From Rhodospirillaceae bacterium (GTDB lineage: Bacteria > Pseudomonadota > Alphaproteobacteria > Rhodospirillales > Rhodospirillaceae), in the NCBI GenBank assembly GCA_018666155.1, contig JABJAH010000044.1, positions 1 to 64,000 on the forward strand: a DNA stretch of 64,000 nt, written 5' to 3'. A program made the translations under genes and the position numbers. The notes beneath the pieces are model-generated. The model was not told the DNA's origin and ran no database searches. It was given only the letters and a program-made list of their open reading frames with translations. This document shows positions 7,697 to 16,126 of this stretch, piece after piece. Positions within the stretch are counted from its first letter, which is position 1. Each line of letters opens with the position of its first letter.

Positions 7697-9061
7697 ATGA
7701 CGGGTGAACCAATAAGAAGTCAGGGCTTGCCTCTGTCTGTGCGCTTGGGGTGGGGCCTAGGCGGCGTCGGAACGACTATCTTTTTGTTTTCGAAGTCCCT
7801 CGTGCTCCGCTACATGATCGATTACCTAGGTGTTGCGGCCGTAACAGCGGCATTATTGTTTGCAGTCTCTAAATTCTATGACGCTTTCACTGACCCTGTT
7901 ATGGGGGTCATCAGTGACCGAACGCGCAGCCGATGGGGCCGCAGACGTCCTTATCTCTTGGCCGGGTCAGTACTGTGCGCGGTTACGTTCGTGCTCTTGT
8001 TTTCGGTTCCTGTATTCGAATCACAAAATGCAGTGATCCTCTATATGGGCGCGTTGCTCATTCTTTTCGCTACAGCTTACACGCTATTTAACGTCGCTCA
8101 TTTGGCTATGCCCGTGGAAATGACGGCTAATCATCAAGAGCGGTCCCAAATGTTTTCCTATCGGGCGGGGGCTATCGGTTTGGGGACCATACTCGGTGGA
8201 TTTTTCGGACCAATGATCATCGAAGCCAATGGCGGCGGACGTGAAGGCCATGCAGTCATGTCATGGTTCCTGGGGTCGCTGATATTCGTCACGATGTTGG
8301 CTTGCTTTTGGCTGACTCGGAACGCACCCTTTCGGGCACCGCAGACAACACATAAATATTCGTTCACTGAAAAATTAAGATCTGCCGCGGCCAACCGCCC
8401 TTTCATATTTTTGCTCTCGGCCAAAATGTTTGTGTTGATGACGTCAGCTATGAACACCGGCACCGTCGCATTCTTTACCAGCCGGGTACTGCATCTTTCA
8501 GACCGTTGGTTGGGTTTCTATTTTCTCTGCTACGGCGGTGCCCTGCTGCTGTCTCAGCCGCTGTGGCTGAAAATCATCAAGATGATCGGCAAGCGCAAAG
8601 TGTACCTCATCACTGCACTCATATATGCGCCGGTCTCGGCCAGCTGGATGTTGGCTGATTCCTCTGAACATGCGGCGTTCTTTTTTATTAGGGTTGTACT
8701 GATTGGTGCCATGACAGGGGCAATCTTACTCGCAAGCCAGTCCATGCTCCCCGATGTTATTGAATATGATCACCGGCGAACTGGGCTCACTCGTGAAGGC
8801 CTTTTTGCTGGCGTCTATACGACCGTTGAAAAATTTGCGAGCGCGATCGGTGTTGCGATTACGGGCGCGGTGCTTGGCGCGATGGGGTATATCGCCTCTA
8901 CAGGCGGGCAAACGGTTGTCCAGCCGCAGAGCGCTATTACAGCTATCTATTGGTGCTTCGCATTAATTCCAGCAGGCTTCATCGCATTCAGTTGTGTCTT
9001 CATGGCTATGTATGACTTAACCGAGGAAAAGCTCGCCGCGACGCCATCGGTTGCGCCTTGA
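7697..9061 (+). CDS. GPH/MelB-type cation symporter (MFS)
   Basis: A protein of 454 residues with about 12 membrane segments. The GPH-family signature between segments 2 and 3 is present: DAFTDPVMGVISDRTRSRWGRR. A second family block, MLPDVIEYDHRRTGLTREG, lies near residue 355. The family couples cation flow to uptake of sugars, glucuronides or other organic molecules, so the named sugar specificity should not be assumed. It is likely the importer for the ubiD and acyl-CoA dehydrogenase unit immediately upstream. A paralogue lies at 62137-63465. Confidence 0.9.
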   Translation: MTGEPIRSQGLPLSVRLGWGLGGVGTTIFLFSKSLVLRYMIDYLGVAAVTAALLFAVSKFYDAFTDPVMGVISDRTRSRWGRRRPYLLAGSVLCAVTFVLLFSVPVFESQNAVILYMGALLILFATAYTLFNVAHLAMPVEMTANHQERSQMFSYRAGAIGLGTILGGFFGPMIIEANGGGREGHAVMSWFLGSLIFVTMLACFWLTRNAPFRAPQTTHKYSFTEKLRSAAANRPFIFLLSAKMFVLMTSAMNTGTVAFFTSRVLHLSDRWLGFYFLCYGGALLLSQPLWLKIIKMIGKRKVYLITALIYAPVSASWMLADSSEHAAFFFIRVVLIGAMTGAILLASQSMLPDVIEYDHRRTGLTREGLFAGVYTTVEKFASAIGVAITGAVLGAMGYIASTGGQTVVQPQSAITAIYWCFALIPAGFIAFSCVFMAMYDLTEEKLAATPSVAP

Positions 9062-9197
9062 GCGTCTATTGTGGAGCTGTGATCTCTTCGGTTCGCTAAG
9101 CGTGTCCAAAAATAATAATGATTACCCTTTCAATCGTGTTTCCACAAAAACTCATTAACATATTGATATATATACATAAGAGTATTAATTGTGATCG

Positions 9198-9221
9198 TGT
9201 ATACGCTTGCATTATACAAGC
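9198..9221. promoter_or_regulatory. Dyad in AT-rich leader of the CoA-transferase gene
   Basis: Two overlapping inverted repeats lie in the AT-rich gap 9062-9305: TGTATA (9198-9203) with TATACA (9213-9218), and GCTTG (9205-9209) with CAAGC (9217-9221). The reverse strand reads CTTGTATAATGCAAG, the general shape of a GntR/FadR-type operator. No GntR gene is in the window, so the regulator is unknown and the call rests on symmetry and location only. Confidence 0.3.
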
Positions 9222-9305
9222 TAGATACCGATACTAGGGGAATAGGCTCAACTTCAATATTGGGTATCTTAGGCTTAATATCTTGAGCGATGACAAAGCT
9301 TGATT

Positions 9306-11624
9306 ATGGATAGTGATCACCTTCAAAAGCGCCCCACGGGCCCGCTTTCAGATATTCGGGTTCTCAGTATTGGGAGTTCCATTGTCGGCCCATGGGCGGC
9401 AACGCTGTTGGGCTATCTCGGTGCAGATGTCGTCAAGATTGAACGCCCTACTGGCGAATACATTCGTCTCCTCTATCCCCTTCAAAATGGGATGTCGACG
9501 ACATACACCTCAACAAACATCAATCAGCGCATTGCGGAACTGGATGTTAAGCAGCCTGATGACATAGCTGCGGTTCAAAAATTAGCGAACCAAGCTGATC
9601 TTCTGATTGAAAATTTTCGGCCCGGAGTCGGCGATAGAATTGGCCTTGGGTACGAGCAATTGCATAAAAGCAATCCTCGGCTGGTCTATGGATCCAGCAC
9701 TGGCTGGGGAGATGTGGGGCCAATGCGCGACCGTGCGGCTCTTGATCCTCATCTGCAGGCCTTCACCGGTATTGGCAGCATGAACGGATCGCCTGGTGGA
9801 GCTCCCGAAATGCTGCGCTTCGTGCATATGGACCCCAGTGCAGCGACTTTCTTTGCCGGTTTGAATTTGCTTGGGCTGATCGAACGAGAACGGTTTGGTC
9901 ACGCCTGTTGGGTTCGCACGAGCCATCTGGCGATGGGAATCGCACAGCAAATGAACCGTGCGGCAGAAGGTCTGCTCGCTGATAAATCATTGGATCTTCT
10001 GGGAAGCGCATCATCTGTCAGCGCTCCAAATCAATGCTTCGAAACCTTGGACGGAAAATTCATCGCGGTGGCGTGCGATAACCAGCTGCAGTGGGAAGGG
10101 TTTTGCCGCGCTATTGATCAATCAGAGTTGGTGACTGATCAACGGTTCATCACAAATGTCGATCGCGTAAATAATCGAGATGCCCTTGCAGAATTGATCG
10201 ACACTGTCCTTAAGACAAAGCCAGCGCGATGGTGGGTTATACGCTTCGAGCGTGAAGGCGTGCCGCACGGCTTTAGCTTAGATTTTGAAAATATCCGATA
10301 TCACCAACAAATATTAGAGAACGATTTTCTCGTTACTGTTAACCCACCTCACACAGGGCCGATGTTTGTCGGTGGTCTGCCCTGGACGTTCAGTAAAACG
10401 GCGCCGAACATAGACACTGACGTTGCGGTTCCTGGCCAGCATACCAAAGACGTTGTTGAGAATGGTTTTGGTGCGCATGTGGGCAATGAAAATCCACGAG
10501 CCGAGAATGCCCCCGTTTCGTTACCTCTGGAGGGCCTCCGCGTGGTCGATGCCACGCAAGGTTTTGCCGGTCCGTTTTTATCTTTGCTTCTTGCTGAAGC
10601 GGGTGCTGAAGTCATTAAAATCGAACCGCCCGGCGGAGATTGGGCACGTCAACTTGCGCCACGTACGCCGTCGGGCAACAGCGCATTGTTCGAAGCCTTT
10701 AACCGTAACAAAGACAACAAAGTTCTGGACCTGGAGACGGCCGGTGGTAAGGCCGAATTTCAATCGATCGTCAAAGACGCTGCCGTTGTGCTGGAAGACT
10801 GGGGCGTCGGTGTCGCCGAAGGTCGCGAGCTTTCCTACGAGATTCTGGCTGAAGATAACCCGGGGCTCGTCTATCTTGCGCTGACTCCTTTCGGAGAAAA
10901 AGGACCAATGCGCAATCTGCAAGGTAGTGAGTTGGTTATCCAAGCCATGACCGGATACCTCCGGCTTTTGGGTAAATTGGGTGAACCGCCAGTACGTGCG
11001 GGGGCTGATATCGTAACAACATGCACTGGCGCAATGGCCTTTGTCGGTGTGTTAGGTGCGCTCTACCATCGTCAGCGTACGGGGCAGGGGCAGCGCGTCG
11101 CAACCAGTATGCTTGGCTCAATGATGTGCATAAGAACGCATCAATGGGCTGCGCGAACCAACCCTGATGAATGGCTTGGAGATTCTTACTGTCGCAATGA
11201 AGAGGATAGCCCCCAACATGGCTATCAAACAAAAGATAAGCCCATCTTCATGACGCCGGCGACTGGAATCTCGCGAGAAGAATTCTTTAACTTGCTTGAA
11301 GAATTTCGCATGAAGGAAGAATTCGAGAAAAACACGACGTTCGTGGAAAATTGGTGGAATACATTGGGGCTGGGCTACCTATCGGGCGCCGCTAAACCGC
11401 TATGGGATAAATATGTATCCCAGTTCTCTAGCGAGGAAACGTTAGAGATTCTCAAGCGCTACGATATTTGGGCCGTTGAGTTTTCAGAGTTGAGGGAACT
11501 CATGGACCACCCACAAGTTCAGGCACTCGAACTTGTGCAAAGCCTAGGTAAAGAAAAATATGTGCGGGCGCCCTGGTTGACACCATGGGGCTTGCCGGAA
11601 TTGCGTAAGGCCCCTGCACTTTGA
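9306..11624 (+). CDS. Tandem CaiB/BaiF (class III) CoA-transferase
   Basis: ATG 9306 is preferred; an in-frame TTG lies two codons upstream. The product has 772 residues and is two complete class III CoA-transferase domains fused (about 1-385 and 405-770). Each begins with an IRVLSIGSSIVGPW- or LRVVDATQGFAGPF-type strand and a GADVVKIE or GAEVIKIE motif. Domain 1 keeps the catalytic aspartate in ALDPHLQAFTG (about D147). In domain 2 the matching block reads GSELVIQAMTG, with glutamate at that place, so only domain 1 may be fully active. The enzyme would move CoA between acids, providing the acyl-CoA for the upstream dehydrogenase. It is followed by an MBL hydrolase 36 bases later. Confidence 0.9.
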   Translation: MDSDHLQKRPTGPLSDIRVLSIGSSIVGPWAATLLGYLGADVVKIERPTGEYIRLLYPLQNGMSTTYTSTNINQRIAELDVKQPDDIAAVQKLANQADLLIENFRPGVGDRIGLGYEQLHKSNPRLVYGSSTGWGDVGPMRDRAALDPHLQAFTGIGSMNGSPGGAPEMLRFVHMDPSAATFFAGLNLLGLIERERFGHACWVRTSHLAMGIAQQMNRAAEGLLADKSLDLLGSASSVSAPNQCFETLDGKFIAVACDNQLQWEGFCRAIDQSELVTDQRFITNVDRVNNRDALAELIDTVLKTKPARWWVIRFEREGVPHGFSLDFENIRYHQQILENDFLVTVNPPHTGPMFVGGLPWTFSKTAPNIDTDVAVPGQHTKDVVENGFGAHVGNENPRAENAPVSLPLEGLRVVDATQGFAGPFLSLLLAEAGAEVIKIEPPGGDWARQLAPRTPSGNSALFEAFNRNKDNKVLDLETAGGKAEFQSIVKDAAVVLEDWGVGVAEGRELSYEILAEDNPGLVYLALTPFGEKGPMRNLQGSELVIQAMTGYLRLLGKLGEPPVRAGADIVTTCTGAMAFVGVLGALYHRQRTGQGQRVATSMLGSMMCIRTHQWAARTNPDEWLGDSYCRNEEDSPQHGYQTKDKPIFMTPATGISREEFFNLLEEFRMKEEFEKNTTFVENWWNTLGLGYLSGAAKPLWDKYVSQFSSEETLEILKRYDIWAVEFSELRELMDHPQVQALELVQSLGKEKYVRAPWLTPWGLPELRKAPAL

Positions 11625-11660
11625 ATAAAGATACGCCTCGGCGTCGAAATTAGGGATTAT

Positions 11661-12707
11661 ATGGATACGCCGACGAAACCATCAATTGAGCTAACCTACC
11701 CACTGGATGAGCTGCCCGAACCCGGCGGGCTTGTCCGGGTGGCACCAGGCGTGTTCTGGCTGCGGATGCCGCTGCCGATTGCGTTGAATCATATCAATCT
11801 TTGGCTTCTAGAAGATGACGATGGCTGGACCATTGTTGATACTGGAATCGGCACTGATGAAACTAAAGAATTGTGGGAGCAACTGTTTGAGAAACATCTC
11901 AACAATAAACCCGTAAAAAGACTCATCGTAACACACATGCACCCGGACCATATCGGTTTGGCCGGGTGGCTTGTAGACAAATGGGATGTAGATCTCTGGA
12001 TGACACGGTCAGAGTATCTCATGTGTCGCAATCTCGTTGCCGACAATGGCAAAGAAGCCCCTGAGGAAGGTCTGCGTTTCTATCGCGCAGCCGGATTTGA
12101 TGAAGATTTTCTCAATATTTATCGTAGTCGGTTTGGGTGGTATGGCGCGCGTATCTCACCTTTGCCAAATGCTATTCATCGAATGGTTGATGGGCAGGAG
12201 ATAAGTATTGGCGACCACAAATGGACTGTCATTGTTGGCAATGGCCACTCACCCGAGCATGCTTGTTTGTATTGTTCTGACTTAAATGTGCTGGTCTCGG
12301 GCGATCAAATACTACCGCGTATTTCTTCGAACGTTAGTGTAAGGCCAACAGAGCCCAACGAGAATCCGTTGGCGGATTGGCTAAATTCGTGCCGCATGCT
12401 TATTCGCCGTTTGCCAGCAGATGCTCTTATCCTGCCGTCTCATGGCCGGCCTTTTTACGGGGCACATGAGCGATTGAGGCAGCTGATCGAAGAGCACGAG
12501 GAGAATTTAGAAAAGCTCTATGCTTTGTGTGCCGAACCTAAACGTGCCGTTGATACATTTCCCGCCCTATTCAAAGGCGAGATCGGTGAAAATAATCTGA
12601 TCATTGCGATTGGAGAAAGCCTGGCCCACCTCCACTACCTGCTTGCGGAGGGGCGCATTGCGGTCGAATCCAATGAGGATGGTGCAAACATGTATTACAG
12701 CATTTAG
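11661..12707 (+). CDS. MBL-fold metallo-hydrolase (paralogue 1)
   Basis: A protein of 348 residues with the metallo-beta-lactamase fold. The zinc motif THMHPDHIGLAGW (HxHxDH, near residue 92) is intact. A VGNGHSPEHACLY block gives the third histidine, VSGDQILPRIS the bridging aspartate, and a late LPSHGRPFYG the final histidine. It resembles glyoxalase II and thioesterase-like members, so thioester hydrolysis after the CoA-transferase step is plausible but inferred. The gene at 38112-39158 encodes a paralogue of exactly the same length with the same start context. Confidence 0.9.
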   Translation: MDTPTKPSIELTYPLDELPEPGGLVRVAPGVFWLRMPLPIALNHINLWLLEDDDGWTIVDTGIGTDETKELWEQLFEKHLNNKPVKRLIVTHMHPDHIGLAGWLVDKWDVDLWMTRSEYLMCRNLVADNGKEAPEEGLRFYRAAGFDEDFLNIYRSRFGWYGARISPLPNAIHRMVDGQEISIGDHKWTVIVGNGHSPEHACLYCSDLNVLVSGDQILPRISSNVSVRPTEPNENPLADWLNSCRMLIRRLPADALILPSHGRPFYGAHERLRQLIEEHEENLEKLYALCAEPKRAVDTFPALFKGEIGENNLIIAIGESLAHLHYLLAEGRIAVESNEDGANMYYSI

Positions 12708-12820
12708 GAACGCTGTATGATCAGCGCTCCTAAATTCACCAAAAGTCCAATATGCCCGGATCATTAAAGGCGGCGCAGCGCCCGTTTCGAGAAATGCCAA
12801 GCCGCGCTGAAATCGCCGAA

Positions 12821-12860
12821 GGTCTATCCCACTATATCCCCGAATATCCCGGAATATCCC
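12821..12860. repeat. Four in-phase 10-base direct repeats ending TATCCC
   Basis: Four consecutive decamers (starting 12821, 12831, 12841, 12851) read GGTCTATCCC, ACTATATCCC, CGAATATCCC and GGAATATCCC. Each ends TATCCC, and the spacing is exactly one helical turn. They lie in the gap after the MBL gene, about 50 bases before the possible tRNA scar. Integrase arm sites and iterons have this look; no integrase or replication gene is near. Confidence 0.6.
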
Positions 12861-12880
12861 GGTATTTAGGTACTGATTTC

Positions 12881-12893
12881 CCACAATTTGTGG
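12881..12893. repeat. 13-base palindrome between the decamers and the tRNA-like scar
   Basis: CCACAA (12881-12886), one T, then TTGTGG (12888-12893) form a perfect inverted repeat. It lies between the decamer repeats and the CCCGCAACCA sequence. It could be a recombinase or repressor site; only the symmetry supports this. Confidence 0.35.
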
Positions 12894-12911
12894 TTATGAT
12901 CAGTGCAGGCT

Positions 12912-12921
12912 CCCGCAACCA
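12912..12921 (+). other. Possible tRNA-fMet 3'-end remnant (attachment-site scar)
   Basis: CCCGCAACCA equals the last ten bases typical of bacterial initiator tRNA, including CCA. No T-arm or anticodon arm precedes it, so there is no functional tRNA. It is followed at once by a strong intrinsic terminator, as after a real tRNA gene. Integrative elements often use tRNA 3' ends as attachment sites. Ten bases can match by chance, so this is a suggestion. Confidence 0.3.
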
Positions 12922-12926
12922 AATTA

Positions 12927-12958
12927 CCCCGTTAAGTCAATGACTTAGCGGGGTTTTT
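12927..12958 (+). terminator. Strong rho-independent terminator
   Basis: CCCCGTTAAGTCA (12927-12939) pairs with TGACTTAGCGGGG (12941-12953), with one G-T wobble, followed by TTTTT. The centre opens into a short loop. It would stop plus-strand transcripts coming from the CoA-transferase and MBL genes, just before the convergent methyltransferase gene. Confidence 0.8.
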
Positions 12959-12984
12959 CTTTGGTTGATACTCAGTTGATCGTT

Positions 12985-14190
12985 CTAAGCGGACTTCGTT
13001 CCGAAAATGGCGCGCTTGCGGTGCACGTTCTGCCTAATGGTGAGGTCAACTTCGAAACCGGCTTGTCTCATAAGTTCCGGGAAGTCTGTATGCCGGTAAC
13101 CGAGGATCCAAGGCTCGATGTTATGACGGTGATCTTCCCAAGCTCTGGCTTTGGCGTAGATCGTCAGCGACATCGGAACATTCGGATTCCCAATGGTTGG
13201 GCTGTCGTCATGGTAGAACACACCACCGGGCCTAAGAATGCGGTGGATCTCCGGCATGATTTGTTCTGCCGCTGGAACAGTCACTTCGTGGAACAAGAGA
13301 TAGTCCGCGACGATGTCGAAATGGCCGTCTGGGAACTTGGTGTCTTCCGCTAGACGTTGGGCGAAGTTGACATCGAGGTTTCTTTGCACCGCCTCGTAAT
13401 GTCCGTAGCGCACCATCGGGCCGCCGGCGTCGATGCCCCACACTTCCGCGTTAGGGAATCGTTCCTTGTAGGCCATGGTCGACAAGCCTGATCCGCAACC
13501 CAAGTCGAGAATGCGGCGCACTTGGCCATCGACAGGCTTCACGCAATCCTGAGCGATCGCCGTGAACACTTCGTCGTACTGGTTCCGCGCTTGATAGAAG
13601 GCTTGGGTCAACGCCCAGTGGTAAATCCAACCGGCGAAAGGGTTACCAACATAGCCGCCAGGTTGGGCGTGAATTTCATGGACGGTGTAGTCGGGCAAAT
13701 GCATATCCGGATTGAGTTCCAGGCTGCCTGGACCGCTATTGTCCGTTTGTTCCATCAGCCCGAGGTACTTATCAGCCTCGCCGTGGAAAGCGCGTAGGGC
13801 ACGGTCCCACATCAATGCCTGAGCGCTGCGATTGAACCGTATTTTTGCAGCAAAGGATGGTTCTTCCAGCATGAGGTTGAAACACTCTTCATATCCCATC
13901 TCGGTCCGGCCGATGGGCAGGCCTTTCGAACGCAGAAACGCGTTTGTAATGCGGCGTTGGCCCCGTCCGGCAAGGTCCTTGCCGTTCCAGCTTTTAAAAC
14001 CCTCGGCAAAGCTCATCAGGCTTTCCTGATCAAGCTTTTCGAAGCGCGCGGCATGGAGTGCTTTTTGGGCAGCGGTTTGGTTGTACGGGTCGATTTTAAT
14101 GTCGAGCGAGGCGGCTTTGGCCTGGCTCGGGCCGACCGTAGCAACTGCTGCTGCTGCGGAGGTGGCAAGTATAGTGCGACGGCTTAGCAT
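12985..14190 (-). CDS. QPGGY-type class I SAM methyltransferase A with Tat-like leader
   Basis: A protein of 401 residues. The N-terminus MLSRRTIL followed by an Ala-rich stretch ending QAKA-AS (about residue 27) looks like a Tat signal peptide, which is odd for an enzyme that needs cytoplasmic SAM. A helical region of about 150 residues precedes the motif HAQPGGY (QPGGY 176-180). The Rossmann SAM site follows with ILDLGCGSG (227-235), the acidic WGIDAGG strand and a late RILRPGGVFYHDD strand. The QPGGY motif and long N-terminus are shared with the methyltransferases at 45428 and 56782, and all three have a small acidic protein as neighbour. Substrate unknown. Confidence 0.88.
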   Translation of the reverse strand: MLSRRTILATSAAAAVATVGPSQAKAASLDIKIDPYNQTAAQKALHAARFEKLDQESLMSFAEGFKSWNGKDLAGRGQRRITNAFLRSKGLPIGRTEMGYEECFNLMLEEPSFAAKIRFNRSAQALMWDRALRAFHGEADKYLGLMEQTDNSGPGSLELNPDMHLPDYTVHEIHAQPGGYVGNPFAGWIYHWALTQAFYQARNQYDEVFTAIAQDCVKPVDGQVRRILDLGCGSGLSTMAYKERFPNAEVWGIDAGGPMVRYGHYEAVQRNLDVNFAQRLAEDTKFPDGHFDIVADYLLFHEVTVPAAEQIMPEIHRILRPGGVFYHDDSPTIGNPNVPMSLTIYAKARAWEDHRHNIEPWILGYRHTDFPELMRQAGFEVDLTIRQNVHRKRAIFGTKSA

Positions 14191-14226
14191 AATGGTGTCT
14201 CCTATCTAGAAGTTCATTTGCGAAGA

Positions 14227-14586
14227 TTAAGGCTCGCGTGCGGGGACTTTCTCAGTCGGTATAGCGCCGGTAACGCTCGTCGTCGCGCGGGTCAGAACAC
14301 TAAAGGTGCGCTCAATGAAGTCATCGCGTTCGGCTTCCCACGCTACTTTTTCTTCCGGTGTCGGCTCGTACGCCTCTACGACCGCGGGATCGATGACTTT
14401 GCCTTCGGCCATGAATTTTTCCAACACCATGACACGGCGTCGCAACGCCCAATGCTCGGCGCCTAATCCAAGAAAAGCGGTCATGAGGTTGTCGGAATGG
14501 ACGCTGTCCAAGTAGACCGCTTTTTCAAAGTCACCTTTGATGTACTCGGCCGTATAGGTGGGCCGGTCGGATTTGGTGTCTGCCAT
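14227..14586 (-). CDS. Small acidic helical protein A, methyltransferase partner
   Basis: Start chosen at ATG 14586, which has GGAGAG upstream; an in-frame start at 14634 lacks this. The 119-residue product has no signal peptide or membrane segment and is predicted helical by its heptad-like pattern. The core LRRRVMVLEKFM, then VVEAYEPTPEEK, then an ERDDFIERTFSVL helix is shared in order with the small proteins at 46510 and 56454. It lies 36 bases upstream of methyltransferase A on the same strand. I do not recognise the family. A subunit or regulator of the methyltransferase is inferred from repeated linkage. Confidence 0.75.
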   Translation of the reverse strand: MADTKSDRPTYTAEYIKGDFEKAVYLDSVHSDNLMTAFLGLGAEHWALRRRVMVLEKFMAEGKVIDPAVVEAYEPTPEEKVAWEAERDDFIERTFSVLTRATTSVTGAIPTEKVPAREP

Positions 14587-15148
14587 GATCAGCCTCTCCG
14601 TCTCTAAAGTTGTGGATGTTGGAACGGTTCGCAAACGCGTCTGACGCCATGGTGCGCCTATGTACGGGCGACCTCAATAGAGACGGTGTAAAGTGATAGA
14701 GCCAACTAACGCTGAATTCGCTAGAAGACCACCGCGTCTGAACCTCAGTCTTTCTGCGCGCTTTTGAAAGCGCCTATGCCGTTTTCCGCTGACAATGCTC
14801 GGTTCAATGTTAACCTGGCTATAGATCACAGGCACGCTCAGCGCGGAGAAGCGAAATGAGTTTTAGGTCAACGAGACAAAGGGCACTACCCGGGCCTTGT
14901 TTATGTCCATGCCTATTTGTTCCGTCGCTGTCTGGCGCGTTGGCACAGCAATCTTCCAATAGCACTCTCGAAATCGTTGTCCGGGATTGGTTCACTGCCA
15001 TTTATAATGCCGGTCTGACGATCCGATCGATATTGGCGAACCCTTGTGAGGGATGGCAAAGTTATGGCCTGATCAGGAGGGTAGCGATGCCCAAACGCAT
15101 TTAGAATCTCACGCTTCATTCATACTAAGGCAAACAGGGGAGAGTTTT
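14587..15148. other. Gene-poor divergent region
   Basis: This 562-base stretch separates the minus-strand small protein from the plus-strand cupin genes and must hold both promoters. A GCGCTTT-TG-AAAGCGC hairpin lies near 14758-14773. An 82-codon frame at 14856-15104, with GGAGAAG before its ATG and a weak ALAQQ signal-like end, is possible but has no recognisable content. I see nothing else convincing. Confidence 0.5.
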
Positions 15149-15538
15149 ATGTTACTGCCGCATATTTATGCAGACGATACAGGGCATTCCGTACTTGACG
15201 AAATTGATCTCAAAATGATGGCCCCCGGGGGTGGCGATGCCGAAGCAGGCACCTATTATCGGCGCATCAATTCTGACCGTCAGGATGTTACGGACTGGCG
15301 TATCGGCCATGCGCTGCCAGGTCACTTCATCGATTTTACACCGACCGACGCGCCCACGATGATCGCCGTGTTTTCCGGACAGATGCACATCACCGTCAGC
15401 AATGGTGAAGAACGGCAACTGGCACGGGGCGACATGATGATTGCCGAAGACATCACTGGTCAGGGACATATGACCCGTTTCGTCGGCCAAGAACCCTGTA
15501 ACTACCTGCTGGTAACCATGCCAGGTGGGCTCAAGTAA
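15149..15538 (+). CDS. Single-domain cupin protein
   Basis: Start at ATG 15149, which follows GGGGAGAG; in-frame codons extend upstream to 15053 without a better site. The product has 129 residues. A small beta-barrel cupin pattern is visible, with PTMIAVFSGQMHITVSNGEE and a GDMMIAEDITGQGHMTRF second motif that supplies one histidine. The first motif lacks the usual HxH, so the metal site may be incomplete. It opens a run of cupin genes reaching 17050 and may bind or isomerise a small acid. Confidence 0.72.
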   Translation: MLLPHIYADDTGHSVLDEIDLKMMAPGGGDAEAGTYYRRINSDRQDVTDWRIGHALPGHFIDFTPTDAPTMIAVFSGQMHITVSNGEERQLARGDMMIAEDITGQGHMTRFVGQEPCNYLLVTMPGGLK

Positions 15539-15721
15539 GTGAGACGCGTAGCCTTGCGTATGCTGCCCGTCTTGATTGCCGTCTTTGCCGCGTCGGCAGT
15601 GACGGGACAAACACCCGAGCAGATGCGCGACTCAAGACGTGGCTCCAATGGTGAGTATCTCCAAAACAATTCAATACCAGAAAGGACAATAGGTCATGGC
15701 CAACACAGAAACGAAACCTGA
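15539..15721 (+). CDS. Short secreted peptide, hypothetical
   Basis: A GTG start directly abuts the stop of the cupin gene. The 60-residue product has a convincing Sec signal peptide (VLIAVFAASAVTG-QT, about 1-23) and only about 37 further residues. Its end overlaps the next gene in another frame. It could be the remaining front of a decayed exported protein or a genuine small secreted peptide. No family recognised. Confidence 0.35.
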   Translation: MRRVALRMLPVLIAVFAASAVTGQTPEQMRDSRRGSNGEYLQNNSIPERTIGHGQHRNET

Positions 15722-16115
15722 CACTGCTTATCGCATGACGGGGTACAAGCTCGATGAAAACGGCCGGTCTGCGTGGACGTCTTACGAAGTGCCGCTAGTC
15801 CAAACTAGTCCGCTCAGTTCCATGAGCGAACGCCAAGTTGGCGAAACTTGGGGCCTTGGATTTAGCCAGAACACACCTAAGCCGTACAACTTGAATGAAA
15901 TGCATATTACCAACCGTATGGCTATTGTTTGGGTGATGTCAGGTCATTTGGAAACGACAGTTCAAAGCGGTGAAATGCGCCGCCGGTCGCCAGGGCACGG
16001 CAATCTCGTTCATGGTCTATGTCAGCACCACTCCACCATGCGCAGCACCGTGCCGTCGACGACTTTGAGCCTTAACCTCACGAGTACACCCGTCGATAAC
16101 TATCCATTCAAGTAA
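15696..16115 (+). CDS. Cupin-like protein
   Basis: ATG 15696 has AGAAAGGACAATAGG upstream. The product has 139 residues with no signal peptide. NEMHITNRMAIVWVMSGHLETTV resembles the first cupin motif and is followed by a His-rich LVHGLCQHHSTMRSTVPST stretch. I read the other two frames near 15980-16080 for a frameshift and found no better continuation, so the gene is probably intact. It lies between a short secreted peptide and an exported two-cupin protein. Function unknown. Confidence 0.6.
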   Translation: MANTETKPDTAYRMTGYKLDENGRSAWTSYEVPLVQTSPLSSMSERQVGETWGLGFSQNTPKPYNLNEMHITNRMAIVWVMSGHLETTVQSGEMRRRSPGHGNLVHGLCQHHSTMRSTVPSTTLSLNLTSTPVDNYPFK

Positions 16116-16126
16116 GGGCTGAAATT

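Noticed and set aside
12752..12943. 63-codon frame over the decamer repeats
   Set aside because: It is a by-product of the repeats and runs into the terminator hairpin; no ribosome site or family pattern.
14856..15104. 82-codon frame with a fair ribosome site and signal-like start
   Set aside because: The hydrophobic stretch is short and Pro/Cys rich, the rest has no family pattern, and the strand and spacing fit a leader region better.
15960..16115. Suspected frameshift in the cupin-like gene
   Set aside because: The other two frames give no better cupin continuation and the present frame ends in a family-like His-rich block.
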